Shown: positions 9,325-16,657 of the stretch, in pieces | How the letters are laid out: each line of letters starts with the position of its first letter | Position numbering within the stretch: the first letter of the stretch is position 1 | Assembly: GCF_020194175.1 (NCBI RefSeq) | Contig: NZ_JADYVX010000033.1 | Coordinates: 1 to 64,000, forward strand | Source of the DNA: Bradyrhizobium sp. BRP22 | GTDB lineage: Bacteria; Pseudomonadota; Alphaproteobacteria; Rhizobiales; Xanthobacteraceae | Length of the DNA: 64,000 nucleotides | Reading direction: 5' to 3' | The notes under the pieces: model-generated | Seen by the model: only the letters and a program-made list of their open reading frames with translations | Database searches by the model: none | What the model was told of the DNA's origin: nothing | Made by a program: the position numbers and the translations under genes

Positions 9325-9975
9325 GGCGCTGCGCGGCTCTCTGACGCCGGTCTCTTGTTGGCGAAGGCCAGCACGACGCGGAGACGTTCGGATTCAAATT
9401 TCAAACAGCGAGGGGTGTGAAGCCGCGTTCTCGCGGCGCGTTGCGCCCGAGCTTTGCGTCTCGTTTCGCCCTCTCATCGGAGTGAGGGCGCAGGGAAGGC
9501 CGGGTGCCGATTGCACCCGTGGGCCCCGTGCAACAAAAAGCACGGGGGTAGGACCACAGGTCAACCGGAGCAACGCCGGCCTTCCCTGCGCAGTGGTTTT
9601 ACGGCTTACTTCGTGCTCTTCTCGGTGACCGGGCTTTCTTGCCACCGTCGCCTCTTGCGCAAACTTGTTTGCGCAAAAAACTTAGCGCCAGCGTCGGGGC
9701 GCCAGAACCACACGACTTCGCCGTCCACGGATAGCTGCGTTCGTCGTTCACAGCACCCGCGTCCACCGCATCCCGCCGCGCGTTCGTGACGATCGCGATC
9801 CGCCCCTCTTGCCGGGCGGGACGGTGGATTTATAGAGGTGATTTGGGGTGAAAACGAAGCGGCATATTTTTCACGTGCCGACTGGACGGGGCAAATCGTA
9901 TTGATTGGATTAAGAAAATTCGCCTCTTCGCGCAACATGAAGGGAACCTTTGATCGCTTCGGGCGTTGAAGCGGC
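9325..9975. other. Gene-free stretch dominated by an interspersed repeat
   Basis: No gene that I believe in lies here. About 9400-9790 matches a widespread Bradyrhizobium intergenic element whose translations (for example GKAGCRLHPWAPCNKKHGG) appear as false proteins in many genomes; that recognition is from memory. About 9830-9975 is lower in GC and probably holds the promoter of the 61-residue gene at 9976. Confidence 0.6.
9488..9591. repeat. Nested stem-loop core of the interspersed repeat
   Basis: GCGCAGGGAAGGCCGG at 9488-9503 pairs exactly with CCGGCCTTCCCTGCGC at 9576-9591. Inside the loop, CCCCGTGC (9524-9531) pairs exactly with GCACGGGG (9540-9547) across AACAAAAA. The two perfect nested stems of 16 and 8 bp define a folded RNA or mobile-repeat core. 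Confidence 0.8.
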
Positions 9976-10161
9976 ATGTCGGATTCATACACGCCCCGTG
10001 AGAAGCCAACGCCGGAGCAACGCAAGGCCAGGGATGCCGAGCGACGGCGCGACGCAGAACAGGCCATGCGAGAACATCAGCTCGCGCAGGAGGCCTTTCA
10101 CAGGAATCGCGAACGGCTGAAAGCCGAGCGATTGGCGCGCGAAGCAGCGGCCGGAAAGTAG
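9976..10161 (+). CDS. Small charged helical protein, 61 residues
   Basis: The product is a 61-residue protein extremely rich in Arg, Glu and Ala, predicted to be a single long helix or coiled coil (RKARDAERRRDAEQAMREHQ and on). There is no signal or membrane segment. The ribosome site is weak. I do not know its function. The Arg/Glu-rich helix could bind nucleic acid or RNA polymerase-type partners, but that is speculation. Confidence 0.6.
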   Translation: MSDSYTPREKPTPEQRKARDAERRRDAEQAMREHQLAQEAFHRNRERLKAERLAREAAAGK

Positions 10162-10219
10162 CGCTGCGCGCCACATCGATCCTGCCCCAGGCGAGATGCG
10201 TTCAATCCACTCGAGGAGT

Positions 10220-10245
10220 GGCGGTCTGCGTGTCAGCAGACCGCC
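10220..10245. terminator. 10-bp perfect hairpin between convergent genes
   Basis: GGCGGTCTGC (10220-10229), the 6-base loop GTGTCA and GCAGACCGCC (10236-10245) form a perfect stem. It lies between the end of the plus gene at 10161 and the body of the minus gene. The stop codon of the minus gene falls in the loop. There is no T-run, so it could also be a non-canonical terminator or an mRNA-protecting hairpin. Confidence 0.55.
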
Positions 10246-10481
10246 TTGTCGCAGCCGCGACGCGAAACCGAGAACGGCCGCTTGTCCGCACGTTCCACGC
10301 CGGCGACGTTGGCCTTCGCTGTGGACGAGAAAGCCGCGACTTCCACATCCGGCTTTGCGGTGAACGCGACGTAGAGGATGAAACCCGCCAGCAGCGAGCA
10401 GTAAACGCCGACCGATGCCAGCGTCCACCGCCGTGCACTCCGCCAATCTTCCGGCGAGAGATGAATGCGAAATCTCTGCAT
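10233..10481 (-). CDS. Small single-pass membrane protein
   Basis: The product has 82 residues from the ATG at 10481, which has GGAG 6 bases upstream; an in-frame ATG at 10496 lacks this. A basic N-terminal stretch (FRIHLSPEDWRSARRW) precedes one hydrophobic segment (TLASVGVYCSLLAGFILYVAF). The rest is a soluble tail containing one Cys-rich end (RRGCDKAVC). The layout suggests a cytoplasmic N-terminus and periplasmic tail. I do not recognise the family. Confidence 0.65.
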   Translation of the reverse strand: MQRFRIHLSPEDWRSARRWTLASVGVYCSLLAGFILYVAFTAKPDVEVAAFSSTAKANVAGVERADKRPFSVSRRGCDKAVC

Positions 10482-10669
10482 CAGAAACTCCGTCATTTGA
10501 TCCGATGACGTAGGTTAGTGCGATGCGGGAGATGAGCGTATGAACCGTTTCACAACTGGAGCGGGAGGCCTTGATGCTCACGGATTCGTGTGCGCAGCGC
10601 AGCGTGAGCGGCACCAGAGCTTGATGACTTTCCTTCGAAAAGTTCACCCTGCTCCTGTGTTCCTTGTTT

Positions 10670-10744
10670 GAGCATGATCTCCGCGCAAACGCTTCGCGTT
10701 TGTCGCGAGGGAAAACCGGTCTCCAACTTTTCCGGATCGTGCTC
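10670..10744. repeat. Interspersed palindromic repeat (type F)
   Basis: GAGCATGATC at 10670 pairs imperfectly with GATCGTGCTC at 10735-10744. An inner palindrome CAAACGCTTCGCGTTTG lies between them. A partial relative containing GCGAACGCTTCGCGTTTGTC lies at about 35765-35800. It sits immediately downstream of the DUF1772 gene and could end its transcript. Confidence 0.75.
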
Positions 10745-11178
10745 TAGCTGGCGACAGTGAGCGCGAGATACATCGCCGTCGCGACGAGACCAAGTGCGGT
10801 GCGCACCGCATGCATCCCGCCCCAGGAGACGATGAGCGCCCGCGACTCGCTATTGGCCTGTTCGGCCGGCCACGCCGCGATGCGTTTGTTGGTCGGCATC
10901 ATCACGATCAGCGTATAGGGCCAGTTCGCCAGCATCAGAACCGCCGGCAGCGACCACCGCCAATCCTGCAATTGCCAGCTCGCGAGAAAGCCTGATAGCG
11001 CCGAGATGACGGCAAGGCTTGCCTGCATTGCAAAGCCGCGCGCATAGCTCGGCTTCCACTGCCGCAGCAGGCTCGCATCGTCGAGCCCGAGCCGCGCCGG
11101 CTGCTCGGCGACGTTGATATAGAACGCGGCGCCGGCAAACGCCGCCGCGGCGATGAGGGCGAACAGTCCGGCTGTCAT
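10744..11178 (-). CDS. DUF1772 family membrane protein
   Basis: The product has 144 residues from the ATG at 11178 (a start four residues upstream is also possible). Four hydrophobic segments are visible: near residues 3-22, 48-68, 75-95 and 122-142. The pattern and the segment PYTLIVMMPTNKRI match DUF1772, a family that includes anthrone-oxygenase-like proteins. No reaction is established for most bacterial members. It lies 22 bp from the brnA-like gene upstream on the same strand. Confidence 0.75.
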   Translation of the reverse strand: MTAGLFALIAAAAFAGAAFYINVAEQPARLGLDDASLLRQWKPSYARGFAMQASLAVISALSGFLASWQLQDWRWSLPAVLMLANWPYTLIVMMPTNKRIAAWPAEQANSESRALIVSWGGMHAVRTALGLVATAMYLALTVAS

Positions 11179-11200
11179 CTTTCCCTCCACCGGGGGGCTG

Positions 11201-11401
11201 CTATTTGCCCGCGTCGATCAACTCGATCTGTTGCTTGAGCAGCGTGTTAACCAGCGAGCTCAGCGACACCCCTCGCGCCGAGGCCCGCTCGCATAGATAC
11301 TCGAGCACCTCCGGTTCCAGATAGACCGGGGGCATCAGACGCGCCCCTTTGCGAAAGAACTTGCCGCGCTCGGCGGTCGAGAAGTCGTACTCGTCCTTCA
11401 T
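11201..11401 (-). CDS. brnA: BrnA-like ribbon-helix-helix antitoxin
   Basis: The product has 66 residues and begins MKDEYDFSTAERGKF, which is the typical opening of BrnA antitoxins. It continues with a strand PPVYLEPEVLEYL and a helix-helix end like RHH/CopG repressors. BrnA neutralises the RNase toxin BrnT and represses the operon. The expected brnT gene should lie just upstream, but only its last ~25 codons remain (11406-11480). The antitoxin therefore appears to be orphaned. The frame is open up to 11581 without BrnA-like sequence. Confidence 0.75.
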   Translation of the reverse strand: MKDEYDFSTAERGKFFRKGARLMPPVYLEPEVLEYLCERASARGVSLSSLVNTLLKQQIELIDAGK

Positions 11402-11405
11402 CGGA

Positions 11406-11480
11406 TCACCCTTCCTCATATTGGCGGACCTCGCAGCGCGTCGGCCGGCGAGCCGAAATGATCCATACCGCTTGTTGGCG
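11406..11480 (-). pseudogene. brnT: C-terminal remnant of a BrnT-type toxin
   Basis: Reading the minus strand in the frame that ends with TGA at 11406-11408 gives ISARRPTRCEVRQYEEG-stop. This matches the conserved BrnT C-terminus (IISARxATRRERRxYEEG in family members known to me). The stop sits 4 bases before the brnA ATG, as in intact operons. Upstream of about 11480 no BrnT sequence is recognisable, so the N-terminal two thirds are lost or replaced. Confidence 0.6.
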
Positions 11481-11674
11481 ATAGTCATTTCGATAGTTTG
11501 GTACGTCGTGATCGAAACAGGCTTCTGAAGCTTTCTAGTCAAGGCATGGCCCAAAATCGGAGAGGCGATCAGGTCGAACAAGTTCTGGTGACCCTGCCGG
11601 TTTTGATGGGATCGACACTTATTGACGGAATCACCGGATATGCTCGTCCATCCACCGACGCCGCCCCCCCACCG

Positions 11675-12081
11675 TCACGCCGCCCAATCCACCACGATCA
11701 GCCCCGGCACGCGCGAGAACTCGCGTGTCTTGAGCGTCACCAGTGCGGCGCCATGCCGGCGTGCCTGGGCCGCGATCAGATAGTCGTAATGGCCGATTGC
11801 GTGCCCGCGCTTTCCAGTTCGGCGCGGATTTCGCCGGCGTGCATAGCGTCGTCGGTTTCGAACGGGAGGACATCGATGCCGAGACCAAGAAAGCGTTGGA
11901 GCAGGCGTTCATTGTGCTCGCGCCGGCCGCTCTTGGCGAAGCCGTAGCGCATTTCAAACAGGGCAACGACCGGCAACGCGATCGAGGTGCCGGCGCGTAC
12001 CTGCTCGCCGAGCCGGTGGCGAAGTGACGGACTGCGTCCGTTCACGATCCCGATGACAATGTTGGTGTCGAGGCAGATCAT
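11675..12081 (-). pseudogene. vapC: Frameshifted VapC-type PIN-domain toxin
   Basis: The 5' part (ATG at 12081) encodes MICLDTNIVIGIVNG with the first catalytic Asp, then AELESAG, and then runs into an early stop at 11776 after 101 residues. The rest of VapC continues in another frame as GHYDYLIAAQARRHGAALVTL and ends VVDWAA-stop at 11675. Restoring one base near 11800 (ACGCAATC to ACGCCAATC) gives an intact ~135-residue PIN protein including the third acidic site. Either the toxin is dead or there is a sequencing error. Confidence 0.85.
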
Positions 12082-12338
12082 TCGTCGAAGAAGATGCGCG
12101 GGTCCGGCTCGGCCGGCGGCTCGTCCGGGATGCCGTCCGGCAGAAAGTCCCTTGCGCCGAGCGCGTCGAGTTCGGCCCAGAACTTGTCGAGGTCTATGGG
12201 CTGCTTCTTGATCGGCTCAAGGATGACCTTGTCGCCAACCTTGCTGACGCGCACCTCGCTGCCCTCGAAGCGAAACTCCTTGGGCAGGCGTACGGCCTGG
12301 CTGCGGCCATGCATGAACAGCTTGGCAGTTGCAGTCAT
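12078..12338 (-). CDS. vapB: VapB antitoxin (AbrB/SpoVT-type DNA-binding)
   Basis: The product has 86 residues. The swapped-hairpin AbrB domain is clear (AKLFMHGRSQAVRLPKEFRF). The acidic C-terminal tail (EPPAEPDPRIFFDE) is the likely VapC-binding part. The stop overlaps the vapC start by 4 bp, as in intact vapBC operons. The promoter must lie in 12339-12447, which is shared with the divergent adaptor gene. Confidence 0.9.
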   Translation of the reverse strand: MTATAKLFMHGRSQAVRLPKEFRFEGSEVRVSKVGDKVILEPIKKQPIDLDKFWAELDALGARDFLPDGIPDEPPAEPDPRIFFDE

Positions 12339-12447
12339 GGTCCGCCTCTCCGGTTTTCGATAGATACCAGTGATATATATCGCGCGGCGCTTGGCGCGTT
12401 CAAGAGCCGTCTGGTATCGATGGAGCTGAACGCGGGAACGAAATCCA

Positions 12448-13320
12448 ATGCGCAGCCTCTCTGCCCGTCTTGTTACATCACTTCTCCTCGCCGCCGCGAT
12501 CTCCCCCACCCTCGCCGCCGAGGAGCCCGAGTCCCCGAAAGGCGCGACCGTCACCGTGCTCAAGGCCTCCAAAACCTGCTTCGGCAATATCGTCGAAGTA
12601 TCCGGGATCATCATGGCGCGGGAGGAGACGCAGGTTCGGCCTGAAAGGTTCGGGTTGAAGGTGGCGGAGGTGATGGCGGATGCGGGGGATAATGTTACCG
12701 CGGGGCAGATCCTGGCGCGGCTGAACCTGCCCGAGGGCGGGCAGCTCAACATCACCGCGCCGGTGGCGGGGACGATCTCGGCTTCGAGCGCGATCGTCGG
12801 CACGATCGCCGGCGGCAAGGGCGAGGCGCTGTTCTCGATCATCGCGCGCAACGAGTTCGACCTGATCGGCATGGTGCCGACGCGGGACCTCGGCAAGCTG
12901 CAGGCGAACCAGACGGCGCAGATCAAGGTCATCGGCGCCGGCGAGATGGACGGCAAGGTGCGGCGGGTGGCGCCGACGGTGGAGCCGAACAGCCAACTCG
13001 GCCAGGTGGTGGTCGGCATCAACGCGCCGCGGCGGCTCCTGGTGAACTCCGGCGGCCGGGCGGAGATCAAGACCGGGCAGAGCTGCGGCGTCGCGCTGCC
13101 GCTGACCGCGATCCTCTATGGCTCGGCCGGCACCGTGGTGCAGGTGGTCAAGCGCGACCGCGTCGAGACGCGGCGGGTGGAGACCGGACTGATGCAGGCC
13201 GGACAGGTCGAGATCCGCGAGGGCGTGCAGGAAGGCGACATCGTGGTGGCGCGCGCGGGCGCGCTGCTGCGCGAGGGCGACCCGGTGCGGCCGGTGATGG
13301 CGAGCGCGGAGGGGAAGTAG
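12448..13320 (+). CDS. RND-type periplasmic adaptor (membrane fusion protein)
   Basis: The product has 290 residues with a signal peptide (MRSLSARLVTSLLLAAAISPTLAAEE). It shows the split lipoyl/barrel-sandwich pattern of HlyD/AcrA-like adaptors. VSGIIMAREETQVRPE opens the barrel, DAGDNVTAGQILARL is the lipoyl edge, and RVETRRVETGLMQAGQVEIREG is the membrane-proximal part. It is shorter than AcrA because the coiled-coil hairpin is almost absent. No inner-membrane pump or outer-membrane channel gene is adjacent, so its partner is unknown. Confidence 0.8.
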   Translation: MRSLSARLVTSLLLAAAISPTLAAEEPESPKGATVTVLKASKTCFGNIVEVSGIIMAREETQVRPERFGLKVAEVMADAGDNVTAGQILARLNLPEGGQLNITAPVAGTISASSAIVGTIAGGKGEALFSIIARNEFDLIGMVPTRDLGKLQANQTAQIKVIGAGEMDGKVRRVAPTVEPNSQLGQVVVGINAPRRLLVNSGGRAEIKTGQSCGVALPLTAILYGSAGTVVQVVKRDRVETRRVETGLMQAGQVEIREGVQEGDIVVARAGALLREGDPVRPVMASAEGK

Positions 13321-13331
13321 GAAGCGGTGCG

Positions 13332-13506
13332 CTCCCTCTCCCGCGTAGCGGGGGAGGGTCGGGGTGGGGGTGCCGCCGCATTGGGACTGCCCCCGCCTGG
13401 AGAGAGCCCCTACCCGGCGCTTCGCCATAGCCGAAGCTTCGCTTCGGCGTTTCTCTAAGAACGGCCGCCAAAGGCGGCCTACGCCTCCCCCGCAGGCGGG
13501 AGAGGT
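13332..13506. repeat. Interspersed palindromic repeat (type A, copy 1)
   Basis: This family has outer arms CTCTCCCGC... and ...GCGGGAGAG and an inner GGTGGGGGTGCCGCCGCATTGGGACTGC-type segment. This copy is the longest of four; it carries an extra ~50 bp that includes CCGAAGCTTCGCTTCGG. Related copies lie at 22726, 49965 and 56364. Confidence 0.85.
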
Positions 13507-13527
13507 AAACCGAGCAAGCGGAAAAGG

Positions 13528-14364
13528 CTAGCCGCCGAGGCGGATGTCTTCCAGCAGCGACGACGAGACCGACGGCACCTGCTCGCCTTCGCTGGAGCGG
13601 GAGATCGAGACGCGGGTCTTGTTGAAGGCGGACTCGATGCCGGGCTGGGTTTTCAGATTGCTCAGGAGTTCGGAGACCAAGAGGCTGCTGGCGGCCTTGG
13701 GCTCGTCGATGACCTTGCCCGGGGTCGCCGATGATATCACCAGCGTGTTCTCGGGCGGGCTGATCGGGGCGAGGCCGTGGCTGTAGGAGCGGAAGCGGCG
13801 CTCGTAAGGGTTACGGCGGGAGGCATCGAGCACCACGAGCTTTGCCTTCGCGCCCTTCTCGTCCATCGCGCCCAGAACCTGCTCGACGCTGAGCCCATCG
13901 CGGCGGACGTCGCCTTCCTTCCAGATCGCGGCGTCGACCGGCAGCATGAAGCTCTCGCGGCCGGCCTGCACGCCGAAGCCGCCGAAGAACAGCATCACCA
14001 CCGTCTCCGGCCCGACCTTCGCCTTCAGCCGCTCGATCGCGCGGTTCATGTCGTCCTTGGTCGCATCCTCGACCACGTCGACGTCGAAACCGCTGCCGCG
14101 CAGCGCCGCGCCCAGTTCACGGGCGTCGTTGATCGGCTGCTGCAGCGGGTGGTTCGCATCCGGATAATGGCCGTTGCCGATGATCAGCGCGACGCGGGAG
14201 GCCTGCGCGGGCACGCCGCCCTGCTCGGTCGCGACCATCTTGGCCGCATCGAGCGACCGCTTGTTCAGCGCAGCATGCGCACCAATCGCCAGCGACACCA
14301 TCGCAACGCAAGCGGCGGCGACGGCGAACGTGCGGTGGGAAAGGGAGGGCTGCCTGAACTTCAT
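13528..14364 (-). CDS. Caspase-fold (peptidase C14-like) protein lacking the catalytic dyad
   Basis: The product has 278 residues from the ATG at 14364 (ATG 14445 is possible). An N-terminal hydrophobic segment (TFAVAAACVAMVSLAIG) is a signal or anchor. The p20-like core follows: RVALIIGNGHYP, then PINDARELGAALRGSGFDV, then FFGGFGVQAG, then VVLDASRRNPYERRF. In active family members the last two are YAGHGVQ and DACR. Here the catalytic His is Phe and the catalytic Cys is Ser. It is therefore probably a pseudo-peptidase acting as a binding or regulatory protein in the periplasm. It is divergent from the unknown gene at 14743. Confidence 0.85.
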   Translation of the reverse strand: MKFRQPSLSHRTFAVAAACVAMVSLAIGAHAALNKRSLDAAKMVATEQGGVPAQASRVALIIGNGHYPDANHPLQQPINDARELGAALRGSGFDVDVVEDATKDDMNRAIERLKAKVGPETVVMLFFGGFGVQAGRESFMLPVDAAIWKEGDVRRDGLSVEQVLGAMDEKGAKAKLVVLDASRRNPYERRFRSYSHGLAPISPPENTLVISSATPGKVIDEPKAASSLLVSELLSNLKTQPGIESAFNKTRVSISRSSEGEQVPSVSSSLLEDIRLGG

Positions 14365-14742
14365 GCGTTTCGGATCCCAATCGTTGACCAAGGCGCGACT
14401 GGGTAGTCGCGTCAAAGCCGTCTGTGGTTTTAGGGGTTGCTTCATCGAGTGCCGGCGAATTGTCCTCAATTTGCGGCACCGCAACACAGAAACCCTTAAC
14501 CCGCTCAGCCTTCCGGGGCAACCTGATTCGACCCTTCGGCCTTATCCGTAATGCGCCGGGGTAAATGTTTGTGCCAAAACGCAGCAATTGTGATCGGCGT
14601 CACATTTGTGTTTCCCGCGATTTTGTGCTGCGATTCAAAGGTTTGCGGGGGCTTCTGGGCGGGCCTCCTTGGATTGCGCAGGATTTTTCGGAAAGGCCGG
14701 TTCCCCGGCCTGTCCGGATCATGCGTGCCAGAAAGGGGTGGC
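14365..14742. other. 378-bp divergent regulatory region
   Basis: This region lies between the caspase-fold gene (minus) and the 573-residue protein gene (plus). It holds the start regions of both, AAGGGG ahead of 14743, and no ORF I accept. No clear operator was seen. Confidence 0.5.
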
Positions 14743-16464
14743 ATGGGTTTTCGTGACATTGCGGGGGCGGTGTGCCGGGCGCTCACGGTCCGCAAGGATG
14801 GGCCGTCGCTGTACGACGTCTGCGATCCCCTGCTGCTGAAATATCGCGGCGGCGATGCGCATCTGGGGAAATTCTATCGGACCGCGCTCGGCAATCCGGC
14901 GCTGCGCGGCCTGTTGCGGCGGACCGGGCTGCCGGCCTTGCGCGACAGCGCGCGGCTCGGCGCGCTGCAGGCGGCTTTGCGGGAGGCACGCGACGCCGAG
15001 ACGCCGGACTGGGCGGCGATCGGCGCGCCCGTTGCGGCGCTGATGGACGACATCGATGTGCGGCATCCGCTGCCCGCGGTGGCGACCCCGGCGCGGGCGC
15101 CGACGGCGGGCGAGATCGAGCGCGTGATCCGGGCCTGCGGCGCGCATCTGCTGCGGGCGTATGCGAAGAACGGCTTCATCCCGACCTATGCGGCGTTCAA
15201 CCTGATCGGCGACCCTGATATGGGCGGGCGCGAACTGTTGATGGCGCTGACCGGGCTGAACTCGCGCGGCTACAAGAACTCGACGCTGCTGTTCAACCTC
15301 GCGCGCATCTTCATCGCGCATTCGCCGGCGCGCGCGCTGATCAACCCGCCCTGGCGCGGCATTGCCGAGCCGATGTGGGAGCCGATGCAGATCCGCCACC
15401 GCTCGGCCTATTACGATGCGTTCTTCACCGAGGCGCTGCTCAGCTTCGTCGAGACCGGGCTGGCGTCGGGTGCGGAAACCACCGCCGCGCGCGGGGCAAT
15501 CGCCGACATGGTTGATTTTTGCTTAAGGATCAGCGCCGAGGAGGTGCCCTCGCATGACGGCTCGACCGTGAACGTGATCACGGCGCTCGCGCCCCTGCCG
15601 CATCCGCGCTTCTCGCGCTTCTTCGCCCAGATCAAGCAGGATCTCGGCTTCGGCATCTATGTGCCTGATTGCGACACCACCGCCTGCTCGTTCTCGGCGG
15701 CGACGCAGGCCGGCAGCCAGCACCCGATCCTGGGGCAGCCGCTGCTGGATTTCTACCGCGGCTACCAGGTGAGGAGCGGGGCGAACGAGCCGCGCGTCAC
15801 CGTGCCGCTCAACGACAATATCGACTACGAAGGCGGCATCGTCACCTGGATCGACAATCTCGCCGGCGACCGGCCCTACGGCAACGACCTCGATCCGACA
15901 CTGAACCTCGACATCCTCGAGGTCAGCTTCCGCAACCTGGTGCGCTGGCGCATCCTGGAGACGCCGCAACGATTGGAGACGGTGCACCGCATCATCGATT
16001 TCCAGCGGCGACTGGTGGAAAGCGGCGCGTTCAGGAATCCGCGCTCGCATATCTATTATCTGCCGGAGCTGTATTGCGCCTATTTCGGGCGCTGCTACGC
16101 CGCCTTCATCGCGCTGCCGCTCACCGCGCAACGCCTGATCGATCCGGCCGGCGTGTTCGCGATGATCCGCGCGCAGGTGCTGCTTTACGTCGAGCAGGAA
16201 TTGATCGCGCATGAGATGAACGCCTTCGACGCCGCGCTGGCGCTGATGGCGCTGGCGCATCTTGGCGCCGAAGTCGCGACCTTCACACCGGCGCTGCACT
16301 GCATCGTCGCGAGCTTCGGCGAAGGCGGCAGGCGCGGACCATTCAAGGCCTATGAGTGGAACAAGATGAAGACGCCGACGCGGATCCTGGTGGGCGGGCC
16401 CGAGGTGACCTCCGCCTTCGTGCTGATGGCGCTGGCGCTGGCGCGGCGCGCAATGACGCGATGA
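14743..16464 (+). CDS. Unrecognised 573-residue protein with cyclase-like helical repeats
   Basis: I start at ATG 14743 because AAGGGG precedes it; the frame is open back to 14551. The product has no signal peptide or membrane segment and looks largely helical. Recurrent features are aromatic and Trp-containing helices (WRGIAEPMWEPMQIRHRS), the acidic motif VPDCDTTACSF, NDNIDYEGGIVTWIDN and SHIYYLPELYCAYFG. The D-x-D-T-T-A motif and regular helix pairs recall alpha/alpha-toroid terpene cyclases and related proteins, but this is resemblance only. The divergent neighbour is a caspase-fold pseudo-peptidase. I assign no function. Confidence 0.75.
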   Translation: MGFRDIAGAVCRALTVRKDGPSLYDVCDPLLLKYRGGDAHLGKFYRTALGNPALRGLLRRTGLPALRDSARLGALQAALREARDAETPDWAAIGAPVAALMDDIDVRHPLPAVATPARAPTAGEIERVIRACGAHLLRAYAKNGFIPTYAAFNLIGDPDMGGRELLMALTGLNSRGYKNSTLLFNLARIFIAHSPARALINPPWRGIAEPMWEPMQIRHRSAYYDAFFTEALLSFVETGLASGAETTAARGAIADMVDFCLRISAEEVPSHDGSTVNVITALAPLPHPRFSRFFAQIKQDLGFGIYVPDCDTTACSFSAATQAGSQHPILGQPLLDFYRGYQVRSGANEPRVTVPLNDNIDYEGGIVTWIDNLAGDRPYGNDLDPTLNLDILEVSFRNLVRWRILETPQRLETVHRIIDFQRRLVESGAFRNPRSHIYYLPELYCAYFGRCYAAFIALPLTAQRLIDPAGVFAMIRAQVLLYVEQELIAHEMNAFDAALALMALAHLGAEVATFTPALHCIVASFGEGGRRGPFKAYEWNKMKTPTRILVGGPEVTSAFVLMALALARRAMTR

Positions 16465-16470
16465 CCGTAG

Positions 16471-16549
16471 CCCGGATGGAGCGCAGCGTAACCCGGGGAC
16501 ACCGCATCCGCGGATCGTCCGTCCCGGGTTGCGCTGCGCTCCACCCGGG
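16471..16549. repeat. Interspersed palindromic repeat (type H)
   Basis: CCCGGATGGAGCGCAGCG and its flank at 16471-16497 pair with the arm at 16523-16549 (CCCGGGTTGCGCTGCGCTCC and on) with only two mismatches. It can fold into a 27-bp stem just after the 573-residue protein gene and may act as a terminator. Confidence 0.85.
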
Positions 16550-16657
16550 CCACGATTCACGCAATGACGGGAAGTTGAAGATATGGCGTGATTTTGCGCA
16601 CTGGCTCGGCCAACCGAATCTCCGCACAATCGCCCGCCAATTTCAGTGAACTTGCCG

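Noticed and set aside
9454..9789. 111-residue frame in the repeat at 9.4-9.8 kb
   Set aside because: It is the translation of a dispersed intergenic element; no ribosome site or fold-like pattern.
9976..12338. Possible genomic island
   Set aside because: Toxin-antitoxin remnants and repeats suggest an unstable patch, but there is no integrase, tRNA boundary or attachment repeat. The XerD-type recombinase at 5.5 kb is the housekeeping type.
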